Source: Frisingicoccus caecimuris
Lineage (GTDB): Bacteria > Bacillota > Clostridia > Lachnospirales > Lachnospiraceae
Length of the DNA: 64,000 bases
Direction of reading: 5' to 3'
Assembly (NCBI RefSeq): GCF_004340975.1
Contig: NZ_SLXA01000001.1
Coordinates: 403,713 to 467,712 of the forward strand
In this document: positions 51,101 through 60,558 of the stretch, piece by piece
How positions within the stretch are numbered: position 1 is the first letter of the stretch
How the letters are laid out: each line of letters starts with the position of its first letter
Made by a program: the position numbers and the translations under genes
The notes under the pieces: generated by a model
What the model was told of the DNA's origin: nothing
The model's database searches: none
What the model saw: only the letters and a program-made list of their open reading frames with translations

Positions 51101-53017
51101 TTAAATTTGAATTTTTTCAAGTTCTGCCTTCCACAGATGTGCGGAAGCGTCACTCGGCATCCGCCAGTCACCTCTTGGTGACAAGGCTACCGAACCGACC
51201 TTCGGGCCATCCGGAATACAGGACCGCTTAAACTGCTGTGTAAAAAACCGATGATAAAAATTCTTCATCCATTTTAAAATGATCTCTGGTGGATATTCAC
51301 CCTCAAAAGCAATATTAGCCAGACGGTAAATCTTTGCCGGCGGACAGCCGAAACGCATCATATGATACAGGAAGAAGTCGTGGAGTTCATAAGGTCCGAC
51401 CAAATCTTCTGTTTTCTGAGATATTTCTCCTTCCTTCGGTGGAATGAGTTCCGGACTTACCGGCGTATCCAGGATATCCAAAAGAACTTCTCTCAGGGTT
51501 TTTGATTCACAGATATCCGCATAATAACGCACCAGATGACGTACCAACGTCTTTGGAACCGAAGCATTTACGCCATACATCGACATGTGGTCACCATTAT
51601 ATGTGGCCCATCCCAAAGCCAGTTCGGACAAATCACCGGTACCGATGACCATACCGCCGCACTGATTTGCCAGGTCCATCAGAACCTGGGTCCGCTCTCT
51701 GGCCTGTCCATTCTCGTAAGTCACATCATGTTTTTCCGGGTCCTGACCGATATCTTTAAAATGAAGAGCGACCGCCTCCCGAATATTGACTTCCAAAAGC
51801 TGTGCCCCAAGTTCATGGACAAGCTGACAGGCATTATTGTAAGTTCTGTCCGTTGTTCCAAAACATGGCATGGTGACCGCTTTAATCTCTTTTCGATCAA
51901 GGCCGAGCAGATCAAAGGCCCGCGCCGTTACAAGCAGCGCCAGGGTCGAATCCAATCCTCCGGAAATACCGACCACCGCATTTTTACAATGGGTATGGGC
52001 AAGACGTTTTTTTAGGCCCATCGCCTGAATGGATAAAATTTCCTCACAGCGCTTACGCCGGTCCTCATCCGATGCAGGCACAAAAGGCCGGGGATCCACA
52101 TAGCGATTAAGTTCCAGCGGCTCCGACGACATTTCAAAGCCCACACGTACATAGTCCCTGTCCTCATTCTGATTAAACGTGTTCATACGGCGGCGTTCGC
52201 TCAAAAGCCGTCCCAAATCCACATCGCCATAAACAATGCCCGTCTCAAAACGCCTGGATTCGGACAGACAGACACCATTTTCACAGATCAGATCATGCCC
52301 TGGAAATACCAGATCGGTCGTAGATTCGCCCTCACCGGCTCCTGCATAGACATACCCGCAGATCAGCCGTGCTGACTGACTGTTTACCAGTTCCTTCCGA
52401 TAAACATCCTTTCCTGTCGTCTCATCACTGGCGGACACATTGAAAATCATCGTCGCTCCTGCCAGTGCATGGGATATGCTCGGAGGATTCGGCGCCCACA
52501 AATCTTCACAAATTTCACCGCCGATGACCAGTCCCGGCAGATTGGTACACGCAAAAAGAAGATGGGTTCCAAACCAGGTCTCCTGTCCGGCCAGCGAAAT
52601 TAAAATCGGTTTCTCCGGTCCCCGCTCAAAATGACGGGCCTCATAAAATTCAGAATAATTTGGAATAAAGGTCTTCGGTATGACACCGAGAATAACACCT
52701 TCTTTAAAGACCACAGCCACGTTGTATAATTTTCCATTCACTGTGAGGGGCATGCCTACAACGCCAAGGATATCCATATTTTCAGACGCCTCAAGAAGCC
52801 TTTCCAGCGCATCCACACAGCTCGTCAACAACAGCTCCTGAAGAAAAAGGTCCCCGCAGGTATAGCCGGTCATACAAAGTTCAGGGAACACAATCATCCG
52901 TGCCTTCTGCCCACAGGCTTCTTTCAGCATCCTTTCCACCTGTTTCCGGTTATATTCACAGTCCGCCACCTGAATTTCCGGCGTTGCCGCCGCCACTCTG
53001 ATAAATCCGTCCTTCAT
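51101..53017 (-). CDS. nadE: Glutamine-dependent NAD+ synthetase
   Basis: This enzyme makes NAD+ from deamido-NAD using glutamine nitrogen (638 aa). The N-terminal ~300 residues are a nitrilase-type glutaminase: MIVFPELCMTGYTCGDLF (Glu), GVIPKTFIPNYSEFYE (Lys) and GGEICEDLW (Cys). The C-terminal synthetase has the PP-loop VVGISGGLDSTLAL and GTGDLSELALGWATYNGDHMSMYGVNASVPKTLVR. ATG 53017 has TTGGAGG 8 bases upstream. It is the last gene of dapB-fbp-nadE (gaps of 21 bases). Confidence 0.97.
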   Translation of the reverse strand: MKDGFIRVAAATPEIQVADCEYNRKQVERMLKEACGQKARMIVFPELCMTGYTCGDLFLQELLLTSCVDALERLLEASENMDILGVVGMPLTVNGKLYNVAVVFKEGVILGVIPKTFIPNYSEFYEARHFERGPEKPILISLAGQETWFGTHLLFACTNLPGLVIGGEICEDLWAPNPPSISHALAGATMIFNVSASDETTGKDVYRKELVNSQSARLICGYVYAGAGEGESTTDLVFPGHDLICENGVCLSESRRFETGIVYGDVDLGRLLSERRRMNTFNQNEDRDYVRVGFEMSSEPLELNRYVDPRPFVPASDEDRRKRCEEILSIQAMGLKKRLAHTHCKNAVVGISGGLDSTLALLVTARAFDLLGLDRKEIKAVTMPCFGTTDRTYNNACQLVHELGAQLLEVNIREAVALHFKDIGQDPEKHDVTYENGQARERTQVLMDLANQCGGMVIGTGDLSELALGWATYNGDHMSMYGVNASVPKTLVRHLVRYYADICESKTLREVLLDILDTPVSPELIPPKEGEISQKTEDLVGPYELHDFFLYHMMRFGCPPAKIYRLANIAFEGEYPPEIILKWMKNFYHRFFTQQFKRSCIPDGPKVGSVALSPRGDWRMPSDASAHLWKAELEKIQI

Positions 53018-53038
53018 TCCTGATTCCTCCAAATTTCT

Positions 53039-55045
53039 TTATTTACCCGCATTTTCCCGAAGTTTACCATTTCTGTATGCCTTCAAGAGTAATTCCAGAT
53101 CATCAATCTTCTGCTGAATCACCTTACCATTATCCGTATCTGCCACGTACTTTCGTTCGATCAGTTTTTCAATCACATTGATATCTTCACAGATATCCGT
53201 CTCCTCCTTAACGGCCTTTTCCGCACTTTCGAAAGGCAGATGGGTGACAAGCTTTAACCCATAGGAATTGTAAACCAGCGTATATCCGGCAATACCTGTG
53301 GTTTTTTGATATGCCTTGGAAAATCCGCCATCGATAATAAACAGTTTACCATTCCCCTTGACCGGACTTTCGCCTTTCTTCAATTTTACCGGCATATGCC
53401 CGTTAATGATATGGGAGTCTTTCGGATTCAGACCAAATTCCCGGATAATATTATCACAGACCATCTCACTGACATTCTCATCTTCGATCAAACGATAATA
53501 AGGATCCTTGCGTTCCTCATGCGTATCTTTTTCGCCAAGGAAATAGCGCTCAAACGTAGCCATCTTCTCTTTACCGAATACCGGCGAATTTTCATTCGTC
53601 CATGCAAACCACATCAAATCCTGGCCATAGGCTTTTTCTTCCGACTCAGGCAGATAATAACCTCTCCGGACATTCTTTTCAAGAACATCATACAAAGCCT
53701 TACCTTTATAACCTTTTCCCTGAAGATAGACTTCCCTGAAACTGCCATCCTCATTCATCGGAACACAGCCATGATAATAAAGATTATTATTATAGCATAA
53801 ATACAAACTGCCGGATTTTAATAAAAACTGAACATGTCTCTGAAGCTTCTCACAATTCTTGAAGTTATGAATCAAGCGCTTCATGACCTTCTCTTCTTCC
53901 TTGGACAGCTGATATGGATCGCTCCACATGATGGTCGGGAATTTCGTATCCAAAAGCTTATATGTACGGCCATCCACTTCCACAGTACCCGTCTCCGGGT
54001 CAATCTTATCCAACAGAAGACGATTTTCCATGAGCATTCCCGGACGCTTTTTAATAAGCTGCCCCTCCAGCTTGAACTGGATAATGGAGATTGCCTTGTG
54101 CATCTTCATCTCCGTCTGTTCTTCAATGCGGCTCAGCATATCCGCATCTCCATGGTCCTGAACGTGGAACAGTTCACAGTCGTCATCGGCATAAACTTCC
54201 AGTGCAAAATTCGCCAAAGGCATAAGATTGATGCCATAATCGTCTTCCAATGTCGCCAGATTCCCGTAACGAGCACAAATTCGGATGACATTGGCAATAC
54301 AGGCTGCCTGACCGGATGCCGCACCCATCCAGAGCAGATCATGATTTCCCCACTGAATGTCCACCGAATGATAATTCATCAGATGATCCATGATGTCCGC
54401 TGCACCGGAACCCCTGTCATAAATATCGCCGACAATATGCAGATGGTCAATGACCAGTCGCTGGATCAATTCGCATAAAGCGATGATGAAGGCTCTGGAA
54501 CGTCCGATACGGATAATTGTATCAATAATTCCATTGTAATAAGCCTCTTTATTTGTCATCTCTTCTTTTTCATTGATCAACTCTTCAATAACATAAGCGA
54601 AATCCTTCGGAAGAGCTTTTCGAACCTTGGAACGGGTATATTTGGAAGCCACACGCTTACACACCTGAATCAGCCGGTGCAGTGTGATCTTATACCAGTC
54701 GTCCAGTTCCTCTTCCTCTTTTTCAATCAAATCCAGCTTTTCCGCCGGATAATAAATGAGGGTGGCCAACTGCTTTTTGTCCCGTATACAGAGTGAATTT
54801 CCAAACTCATCGTCAATCTTTGCTCTTACCGCACCGGAGCCGTTTTTTAATACGTGAAAAAACTGTTCCGCCTCTCCGTGAATATCACTGAGTACGTGTT
54901 CAGTCCCCTTCGGCAGATTTAAAATTGCCTGAAGGTTGATGATTTCTGTCGACGCCGCCGCAATAGACGGATACATTTCCGATAAAACTTCCAGATACCG
55001 TGTCTGCAGTGTATCACGTTCACTTGTTTTTCTAGTATTTCCCAT
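53039..55045 (-). CDS. fbp: Fructose-1,6-bisphosphatase, class III (Firmicutes type)
   Basis: This gluconeogenic phosphatase belongs to the Firmicutes-specific class III, with a metallophosphatase core (668 aa). Metal-site motifs are VLSDIHGEAEQFFHVL, HIVGDIYDRGSGAADIMD and IQWGNHDLLWMGAASG, with INGHMPVKLKKGESPVKGNGKLFIIDGGFSKAY near the C-terminus. Length matches the family. It lies between dapB and nadE with 21-base gaps. Why it is paired with dapB and nadE is not evident from the sequence. Confidence 0.97.
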   Translation of the reverse strand: MGNTRKTSERDTLQTRYLEVLSEMYPSIAAASTEIINLQAILNLPKGTEHVLSDIHGEAEQFFHVLKNGSGAVRAKIDDEFGNSLCIRDKKQLATLIYYPAEKLDLIEKEEEELDDWYKITLHRLIQVCKRVASKYTRSKVRKALPKDFAYVIEELINEKEEMTNKEAYYNGIIDTIIRIGRSRAFIIALCELIQRLVIDHLHIVGDIYDRGSGAADIMDHLMNYHSVDIQWGNHDLLWMGAASGQAACIANVIRICARYGNLATLEDDYGINLMPLANFALEVYADDDCELFHVQDHGDADMLSRIEEQTEMKMHKAISIIQFKLEGQLIKKRPGMLMENRLLLDKIDPETGTVEVDGRTYKLLDTKFPTIMWSDPYQLSKEEEKVMKRLIHNFKNCEKLQRHVQFLLKSGSLYLCYNNNLYYHGCVPMNEDGSFREVYLQGKGYKGKALYDVLEKNVRRGYYLPESEEKAYGQDLMWFAWTNENSPVFGKEKMATFERYFLGEKDTHEERKDPYYRLIEDENVSEMVCDNIIREFGLNPKDSHIINGHMPVKLKKGESPVKGNGKLFIIDGGFSKAYQKTTGIAGYTLVYNSYGLKLVTHLPFESAEKAVKEETDICEDINVIEKLIERKYVADTDNGKVIQQKIDDLELLLKAYRNGKLRENAGK

Positions 55046-55066
55046 AATTGTAACCCCCCATCTGTT

Positions 55067-55825
55067 TTATCCGGCAATAACATTACTCATTGTATATATA
55101 CCAGGCTCTTTATCTTTCAAAAATGCTGCAGCAGAAATAGCCCCCTTGCCAAAGATTCCTTTGGAATAAGCCGTATGCTTAATCTCAACAACCTCATCTG
55201 GTCCGCAGAAAAACACTTCATGTTCACCAACAATATTACCTCCGCGAACGGACTGAATACCAATCTCTTTTTTGCCCCGTTTTGCCCGTTCCTGACTCCG
55301 GTCTAATTTATAGGCATACTCTTTATGAAGCACTTCGTTCATCACATCGGCAATAGCCAGAGCCGTGCCTGAAGGCGCGTCCAGTTTCTGATTATGATGC
55401 TTTTCCACGATCTCAATATCATATCCGGCCTGTGCCAGCACCTGAGCCCCAAGAGCCGCCAGTTTGAACACCATATTCACACCAAGAGACATATTTGCCG
55501 ATCTCAGGATGGCAATCTGTTTACCGGCCGCTTCCACATGGGCCAACTGTTCCTCCGAAAGACCGGTCGTGCACAACACAAGAGGAAGCTTCCGGCTCAC
55601 TGCGTAATCGACCACTCCATCTACCGCCTTTGCCACTGAGAAATCTACGATCACATCTGCCGGAACATCACATTCCTCAATCTTTGTAAATACCGGATAG
55701 CCATTGTCTATATTATCCTGAATATCAATTCCTGCCACAATCTCTGTCTCCGGATCTTCCTTTGCCAGTCGGGTAATCACCTGTCCCATAGCGCCATTAC
55801 ATCCATGCATAATAAATTTCGTCAT
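55067..55825 (-). CDS. dapB: 4-hydroxy-tetrahydrodipicolinate reductase
   Basis: This is the NAD(P)H-dependent second step of the diaminopimelate/lysine branch, whose substrate also leads to spore dipicolinate (252 aa). The dinucleotide motif is MHGCNGAMGQVI. The catalytic block is IVEKHHNQKLDAPSGTALAIADVM, complete, and RGGNIVGEHEVFF follows. It is separated from dapA by 71 bases that hold a terminator-like hairpin, and joined to fbp by a 21-base gap. Confidence 0.96.
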   Translation of the reverse strand: MTKFIMHGCNGAMGQVITRLAKEDPETEIVAGIDIQDNIDNGYPVFTKIEECDVPADVIVDFSVAKAVDGVVDYAVSRKLPLVLCTTGLSEEQLAHVEAAGKQIAILRSANMSLGVNMVFKLAALGAQVLAQAGYDIEIVEKHHNQKLDAPSGTALAIADVMNEVLHKEYAYKLDRSQERAKRGKKEIGIQSVRGGNIVGEHEVFFCGPDEVVEIKHTAYSKGIFGKGAISAAAFLKDKEPGIYTMSNVIAG

Positions 55826-55850
55826 TCTGCTTCTCCTTTCTTTCCAAAAA

Positions 55851-55884
55851 AGCTGTACCAGATTGTCAAAAATCTGACACAGCT
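55851..55884 (-). terminator. Hairpin terminator or attenuator between dapA and dapB
   Basis: The minus strand reads AGCTGT-gt-CAGATT, loop, AATCTG-gt-ACAGCT, then TTTTTT. It is a good rho-independent terminator in the middle of a dapA-dapB pair, so dapB-fbp-nadE would be transcribed only by read-through or from a promoter not identified here. Confidence 0.65.
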
Positions 55885-55896
55885 CTCTCTACTGAC

Positions 55897-56790
55897 TTAT
55901 TCTTTTATTGTTATACCAAAATCTTTCATCGCCTGAATCAACCGTGCCTTATTCGCTTCTTCCATCGGTGTCATAGGAAGTCTCAGCGGTCCGACCTCCA
56001 TCCCCATCAAATTCATCGCTGTCTTTACCGGAATCGGGTTGACTTCGCAGAACAGAGCATGCACCAAAGGCAGGGCTCTCAATTGAAGCTCACGGCTTCC
56101 GGCCACATCGCCATCCAGAAATCTGGCTACGATATCGTGTGTTTCCTGTGGACAGACATTAGATAATACGGAAATAACACCCTTGCCCCCGAGAGAAAGG
56201 ATTGGCACGATCTGATCGTCATTACCGGAATAAACATCGATATCTCCTTGTGTCATCTGCATGATATCTGCTACCTGAGAAATATTTCCGCTGGCCTCTT
56301 TCACGGCGACCACATTCTCATGAACGCTCCGAAGCTCGGCAACGGTCTGCGGCAGAATATTGACACCTGTACGGCTCTGCACACTGTAAAGTATCAACGG
56401 CAGACTGGTATTTTGCGCAATCATGCCAAAATGCTGAACAAGTCCTTTCTGGGTAGCCTTATTATAATACGGTGTTACCACCAGTGCTCCGTCCGCACCG
56501 GCCTTCTCCGCCTCTTTCGTCAAATAAATCGCTGTTTTCGTACAATTAGAACCGGTCCCTGCAATCACCGGAATTCGCCTTGCCACCTTTTCCACAGCAA
56601 AACGAATGCATTCTACATGTTCTTCTTCCGACAAAGTGGATGCTTCCCCTGTTGTCCCTGTAATAATAATACTGTCTGTGTGGTTCGCAATCTGAAATTC
56701 AATCAACTCGCCCAGTTTATCATAATTCACCGTTCCATCCTGATACATAGGAGTCACGATTGCTACGCCAGCGCCTGTGAAAATGGCCAT
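55897..56790 (-). CDS. dapA: 4-hydroxy-tetrahydrodipicolinate synthase
   Basis: This enzyme condenses pyruvate and aspartate semialdehyde (297 aa). The Schiff-base lysine is in VVAVKEASGNISQV. TGTTGEASTLSEEEH and VTPYYNKATQKGLVQHF are the standard active-site segments. ATG 56790 has AAGGAGG 6 bases upstream; the longer frame to 56877 runs into the leader and is rejected. It is transcribed from a near-consensus promoter about 140 bases upstream. Confidence 0.97.
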   Translation of the reverse strand: MAIFTGAGVAIVTPMYQDGTVNYDKLGELIEFQIANHTDSIIITGTTGEASTLSEEEHVECIRFAVEKVARRIPVIAGTGSNCTKTAIYLTKEAEKAGADGALVVTPYYNKATQKGLVQHFGMIAQNTSLPLILYSVQSRTGVNILPQTVAELRSVHENVVAVKEASGNISQVADIMQMTQGDIDVYSGNDDQIVPILSLGGKGVISVLSNVCPQETHDIVARFLDGDVAGSRELQLRALPLVHALFCEVNPIPVKTAMNLMGMEVGPLRLPMTPMEEANKARLIQAMKDFGITIKE

Positions 56791-56854
56791 AATGAACCTC
56801 CTTGTCTTTATACTGCTGTCCTTATTATTTATATTATATTCCAAAACATGAAGA

Positions 56855-56957
56855 TGAGCCGACGACTGCCGGCTCAATAAATATTTACATCTAAATCTGT
56901 ATTACAAGCAGCTTTCTCCCTACCTTTGATAGTAGCATTTCTGCCATTTAATGTCAA
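56855..56957 (-). promoter_or_regulatory. Promoter and leader hairpin of dapA
   Basis: The minus strand has TTGACA (56957-56952), 17 bases, TACTAT (56934-56929). Transcription would start near 56922, leaving a leader of about 130 bases. The leader contains the hairpin TGAGCCG/CGGCTCA (56855-56876) without a following T run. I see no lysine riboswitch or T-box signature in it. Confidence 0.7.
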
Positions 56958-56972
56958 CCATTCGATGTTTTT

Positions 56973-57476
56973 TTAGGTTTCATCATCTGCTTTTTTTACG
57001 ATATCAATTCGCGAAATATAATCAGCTTCACCGACCAGTTCTGCCGGTAAATTTCTTCCGGTAAGAATCAATTCCACTTCTTCCCGCTTTGTCTGAATTA
57101 AATGAATCACATCAGATACATCTAAAATTCCCAGATCAACTAATCCCAGAATTTCATCCAGGACGAGAACGTCACATTCGCCGATGGCCAATACTTTTTT
57201 TGCAAAATTCACACCATTCAGAATATTAATATTCTCCTCTTTCTGCTCATTCTCTGAAAGTTCTTCATAATAACGATCCATTTTCTCAAAGCGAAAAACC
57301 TTTACCTCCGGTTCAAGCCGTTTAAAATAATCCAACGTTCCCGTATGCCGGCCTTTTAAGAACTGTATCATAAATACCTCTTTACCTTCACTGGCACAGA
57401 CCAGCGCTCTTCCCAGCGAAGAGGTAGATTTCCCTTTTCCTTCGCCAAAGTATATTTTGACTAAACCTTTCTCCAC
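56973..57476 (-). CDS. cobO: Cob(I)alamin adenosyltransferase, CobO/BtuR type
   Basis: This P-loop enzyme transfers adenosyl from ATP to the cobalt of corrinoids (167 aa). The P-loop is KIYFGEGKGKSTSSLGRAL (usually GKGKTTAA). VFMIQFLKGRHTGTLDYF and CDVLVLDEILGLVDLGIL match CobO, as does LILTGRNLP. The start is probably GTG 57476 with GAGGTG 6 bases upstream; the ATG at 57506 lacks a ribosome site. It lies 54 bases after the SSB-like gene, far from the two corrin blocks. Confidence 0.9.
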   Translation of the reverse strand: MEKGLVKIYFGEGKGKSTSSLGRALVCASEGKEVFMIQFLKGRHTGTLDYFKRLEPEVKVFRFEKMDRYYEELSENEQKEENINILNGVNFAKKVLAIGECDVLVLDEILGLVDLGILDVSDVIHLIQTKREEVELILTGRNLPAELVGEADYISRIDIVKKADDET

Positions 57477-57530
57477 AATATTCACCTCATTGTATGTTAA
57501 TATCATATTTTTGAGGCATCGTCAATCTTT

Positions 57531-58157
57531 TTATTCAATACACTCGATTTTACTCACCGAAATCTCATAGGCTGTCCGACGTTCCACCTGATCTCCTTCA
57601 ATCCGTTTCTGGTAAGTCCGGCTCTGAATCCGTCCCCAGAGATGGATATGGGTCCCAACCTCAAATTTCCCTGCAAACCGCGCATTTCGTCCCCAACAGA
57701 TACACGGAAGATAATCAGATTTTCCATAAGGCCGATTGACCGCCAGGAGCAAGTCCGCGATCTCCCGTCCAAGCGGTGTCATCCGGTACACCGGCTGTTT
57801 ACAGATATAACCATCCAGAAAAATGCTGTTCGGTTTGACATTTTCCGGTTCCTCATCTAAAACCTCCACATCCCGGACAAAAACGGAAAGAACAAGCCGA
57901 TTCCTTCCTTCCTCATGTTTATTATAGGAGCGAAACTGTCCATGGGCCTCCAGCGTACGCCCTATGTAATTTTGAGTAACGTCGATCAGCCTTTCGGAAA
58001 TCATCAGTGGTATCCGGTCTACCATATTACTGAGTCTCTGCACAATGACCTCTACCACATAAAATCCTTCGCCGAAAACTTCATGACTGTACACAAATTC
58101 CGAATCTACAACCCCCACGATTGTTACCTGATTATTATCCAGCACCTTGTCTGCCAT
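57531..58157 (-). CDS. Single-stranded DNA-binding-protein-like, two tandem OB folds
   Basis: This 208-aa protein has two SSB-type segments. Residues ~7-100 start NNQVTIVGVVDSEFVYSHEVFGEGFYVVEVIVQRLS and residues ~110-205 start NSIFLDGYICKQPVYRMTPLGREIADLLLAVNRPYGKSDYLPCICWGRNARFAGKFEVGTHIHLWGRIQSRTYQKR, which is close to classical Ssb. The acidic SSB C-terminal tip that recruits partner proteins is absent. It is therefore probably an accessory protein rather than the replication SSB. ATG 58157 has AAAGGGG 9 bases upstream. It is divergent from typA. Confidence 0.8.
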   Translation of the reverse strand: MADKVLDNNQVTIVGVVDSEFVYSHEVFGEGFYVVEVIVQRLSNMVDRIPLMISERLIDVTQNYIGRTLEAHGQFRSYNKHEEGRNRLVLSVFVRDVEVLDEEPENVKPNSIFLDGYICKQPVYRMTPLGREIADLLLAVNRPYGKSDYLPCICWGRNARFAGKFEVGTHIHLWGRIQSRTYQKRIEGDQVERRTAYEISVSKIECIE

Positions 58158-58362
58158 ACTTTTGTTCCCCTTTCTGTATATACAAGTTTTCATCTCGTTT
58201 AATATATTTATTCGGTCCCGCATGGATTTAGAACCGAATTCTTAAATGACTTTAGCATGAATCTGTAATGAAATAAATTATCATTCATCGACAGAAAAAT
58301 CCTGAATATGACAGCAAATGTGCAATTCCAGAATTCAATTATATTTTTCTTAATAAATTTTC

Positions 58363-58390
58363 TTGAAAAACCGTGGCATTATGGTAGAAT
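58363..58390 (+). promoter_or_regulatory. Promoter of typA
   Basis: TTGAAA (58363-58368), 16 bases, TAGAAT (58385-58390). The resulting leader is about 48 bases. Confidence 0.65.
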
Positions 58391-58444
58391 ATAAAAGTTG
58401 TCAGTAGTACTTGTATGAATGGATTGGAAGGAACGGAAACAATT

Positions 58445-60271
58445 ATGAAAATCAAACGTGAAGATATCCGAAATATTGCGATTATTGCTCATGTAGACCA
58501 CGGTAAGACAACATTGGTGGATGAGTTATTAAAACAGAGCGGTGTATTCCGCAGTAATCAGGTGGTTCAGGAACGTGTCATGGATTCAAATGATATCGAA
58601 CGTGAACGTGGTATTACAATTTTATCAAAAAACACAGCCGTATTTTATAAGGATACAAAGATTAATATTATCGACACACCAGGACATGCCGATTTCGGCG
58701 GTGAAGTTGAACGTGTCCTGAAAATGGTAGATGGTGTTGTTCTTGTTGTCGATGCCTTTGAAGGTCCGATGCCGCAGACAAAGTTTGTCCTTAAAAAGGC
58801 GCTGGAACTTGAATTGGCCGTTATTGTCTGCATTAACAAAATCGACCGTCCGGAAGCCCGTCCTGATGAAGTCATCGACGAAGTGCTGGAACTATTGATC
58901 GATCTGGATGCATCCGATGAACAGCTTGACTGCCCGTTTATATATGCTTCTGCCAAATCCGGCATTGCTATGCTGGAGCTTGGAGAAGACGGTCAGGATA
59001 TGAAACCGCTTTTTGAAACGATCATTGACCATATTCCTGCGCCGGAGGGTGATCCGGATGCTGAAACTCAGGTTCTGATCAGTACCATTGATTATAATGA
59101 ATATGTCGGTCGTATCGGTGTGGGAAAGGTGAGCAACGGTACCATTCAGGTAAACCAGGACGCTGTTATCGTCAATGCCCATGATCCGGAGAAAAACCGT
59201 AAAGTCAAAATCAGTAAGCTTTATGAATTCGACGGTTTAAATAAGATTGAAGTAGATAAGGCCACCGTCGGCTCTATCGTTGCCATCTCAGGCATTTCAG
59301 ATATTCATATCGGAGATACTCTCTGCTCTCCGGAAAAACCGGAACCAATTCCGTTCCAGAAAATTTCCGAGCCGACCATCTCTATGAATTTTCTTGTTAA
59401 TGATAGTCCGCTGGCCGGTCAGGAAGGAAAATATATCACTTCCCGTCACCTGCGTGATCGTCTCTTCCGCGAATTAAACACAGATGTCAGCCTCCGCGTC
59501 GAAGAAACAGACAACACGGACTGTTTTAAGGTTTCCGGCCGCGGCGAGTTGCATCTCTCTGTTTTAATTGAGAATATGCGCCGTGAAGGCTATGAATTTG
59601 CGGTCAGCAAGGCTGAAGTTATTTACAAAAAAGATGAAAAGGGTAAACTGTTAGAACCTATGGAGACAGCTGTTATCGACGTTCCGGATGATTTCACCGG
59701 TATTGTCATTGAAAAGCTGAGTCTCCGTAAAGGTGAACTCACTGGTATGTCCAAAGCCAGCGGCGGTTATTCACGTCTGGAATTCAACATTCCATCCCGT
59801 GGTCTCATCGGCTATCGTGGTGAGTTTCTGACAGACACTAAGGGGAACGGTATTTTAAATACGATTTTCAATGATTATGGCCCGTACAAAGGCGATATTG
59901 CTTACCGCCAGACCGGTTCCCTGATCGCTTTTGAATCCGGCGAAACACTGGCCTATGGCCTGTTCAATGCTCAGGACCGTGGAACACTTTTTGTCGGCCC
60001 AGGTGAAAAAGTTTATGGCGGCATGATCGTCGGCCAGAATCCGAAAGGCGACGACATTGAACTGAATGTCTGCAAGGCTAAACACCTGACCAATACCCGT
60101 GCTTCCGGTTCCGACGATGCCCTTAAGCTGACGCCGCCGCGCATCCTGAGCCTTGAAGAAGCGCTTGACTTCATCGAAAACGACGAACTGGTTGAAGTCA
60201 CACCAAAAAGCATCCGAATGCGTAAGAAAATCCTTGATACCAAGATGCGAATGCGGGCAAATCGCAAGTAA
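58445..60271 (+). CDS. typA: TypA/BipA ribosome-binding GTPase
   Basis: This translational GTPase acts in 50S assembly and stress adaptation (608 aa). It has G1 AHVDHGKTTLVDELL, the switch I region EERVMDSNDIERERGITI, G3 IIDTPGHADFGGEVER, and G4 INKIDRPEARP. The BipA C-terminal domain has TLFVGPGEKVYGGMIVGQNPKGDDIELNVCKAKHLTNTRASGSDDA. ATG 58445 is preferred to 58415 on alignment grounds; GGAA precedes it. A terminator follows 11 bases after the stop. Confidence 0.97.
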   Translation: MKIKREDIRNIAIIAHVDHGKTTLVDELLKQSGVFRSNQVVQERVMDSNDIERERGITILSKNTAVFYKDTKINIIDTPGHADFGGEVERVLKMVDGVVLVVDAFEGPMPQTKFVLKKALELELAVIVCINKIDRPEARPDEVIDEVLELLIDLDASDEQLDCPFIYASAKSGIAMLELGEDGQDMKPLFETIIDHIPAPEGDPDAETQVLISTIDYNEYVGRIGVGKVSNGTIQVNQDAVIVNAHDPEKNRKVKISKLYEFDGLNKIEVDKATVGSIVAISGISDIHIGDTLCSPEKPEPIPFQKISEPTISMNFLVNDSPLAGQEGKYITSRHLRDRLFRELNTDVSLRVEETDNTDCFKVSGRGELHLSVLIENMRREGYEFAVSKAEVIYKKDEKGKLLEPMETAVIDVPDDFTGIVIEKLSLRKGELTGMSKASGGYSRLEFNIPSRGLIGYRGEFLTDTKGNGILNTIFNDYGPYKGDIAYRQTGSLIAFESGETLAYGLFNAQDRGTLFVGPGEKVYGGMIVGQNPKGDDIELNVCKAKHLTNTRASGSDDALKLTPPRILSLEEALDFIENDELVEVTPKSIRMRKKILDTKMRMRANRK

Positions 60272-60274
60272 TTT

Positions 60275-60329
60275 AAAAAAAACATCTGCCTCTTATTCCT
60301 TGACACGGAATTATCGGCAGATGTTTTTT
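60275..60329 (+). terminator. Terminator of typA
   Basis: The stem AACATCTGCC/GGCAGATGTT has a long loop and is followed by TTTTTATTTTATT. It sits just after the typA stop. Confidence 0.8.
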
Positions 60330-60477
60330 ATTTTATTCTCTATCCATTTTTTGTCGAATTATGCGTTTAATTGTGATTTTTGCAGCAACTCTTTATGTTA
60401 TACTAATCTTGTATAATCTAAAGAAAGCGGATGCGATTTCAATTGCCCTCTAGTCTCCACGAAAGAGGGTGATGCCC

Positions 60478-60558
60478 ATGAGTACCATGGAAGTTCTTAC
60501 TTTAATCCTGGTTATTTTAGCGGCACTGACTTACATAGATCAGCATAATAAGAAATAG
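60478..60558 (+). CDS. Putative type I toxin, holin-like small hydrophobic peptide
   Basis: This 26-aa peptide (MSTMEVLTLILVILAALTYI, then DQHNKK) has a single hydrophobic segment and a charged tail. It resembles the putative holin-like toxins (Hol_Tox, TxpA-like) of Firmicutes in size and layout. AGGG lies 8 bases upstream of ATG 60478; an in-frame ATG at 60472 is possible. The coding end is followed by a hairpin and by a strong opposite-strand promoter, the layout of type I toxin-antitoxin loci. The recognition is by pattern and not by database search. Confidence 0.7.
   Translation: MSTMEVLTLILVILAALTYIDQHNKK

Noticed and set aside
56791..56922. Lysine riboswitch or T-box in the dapA leader
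   Set aside because: The leader is ~130 bases with one short hairpin and lacks the conserved L-box and T-box (GGTGG-type) sequences.
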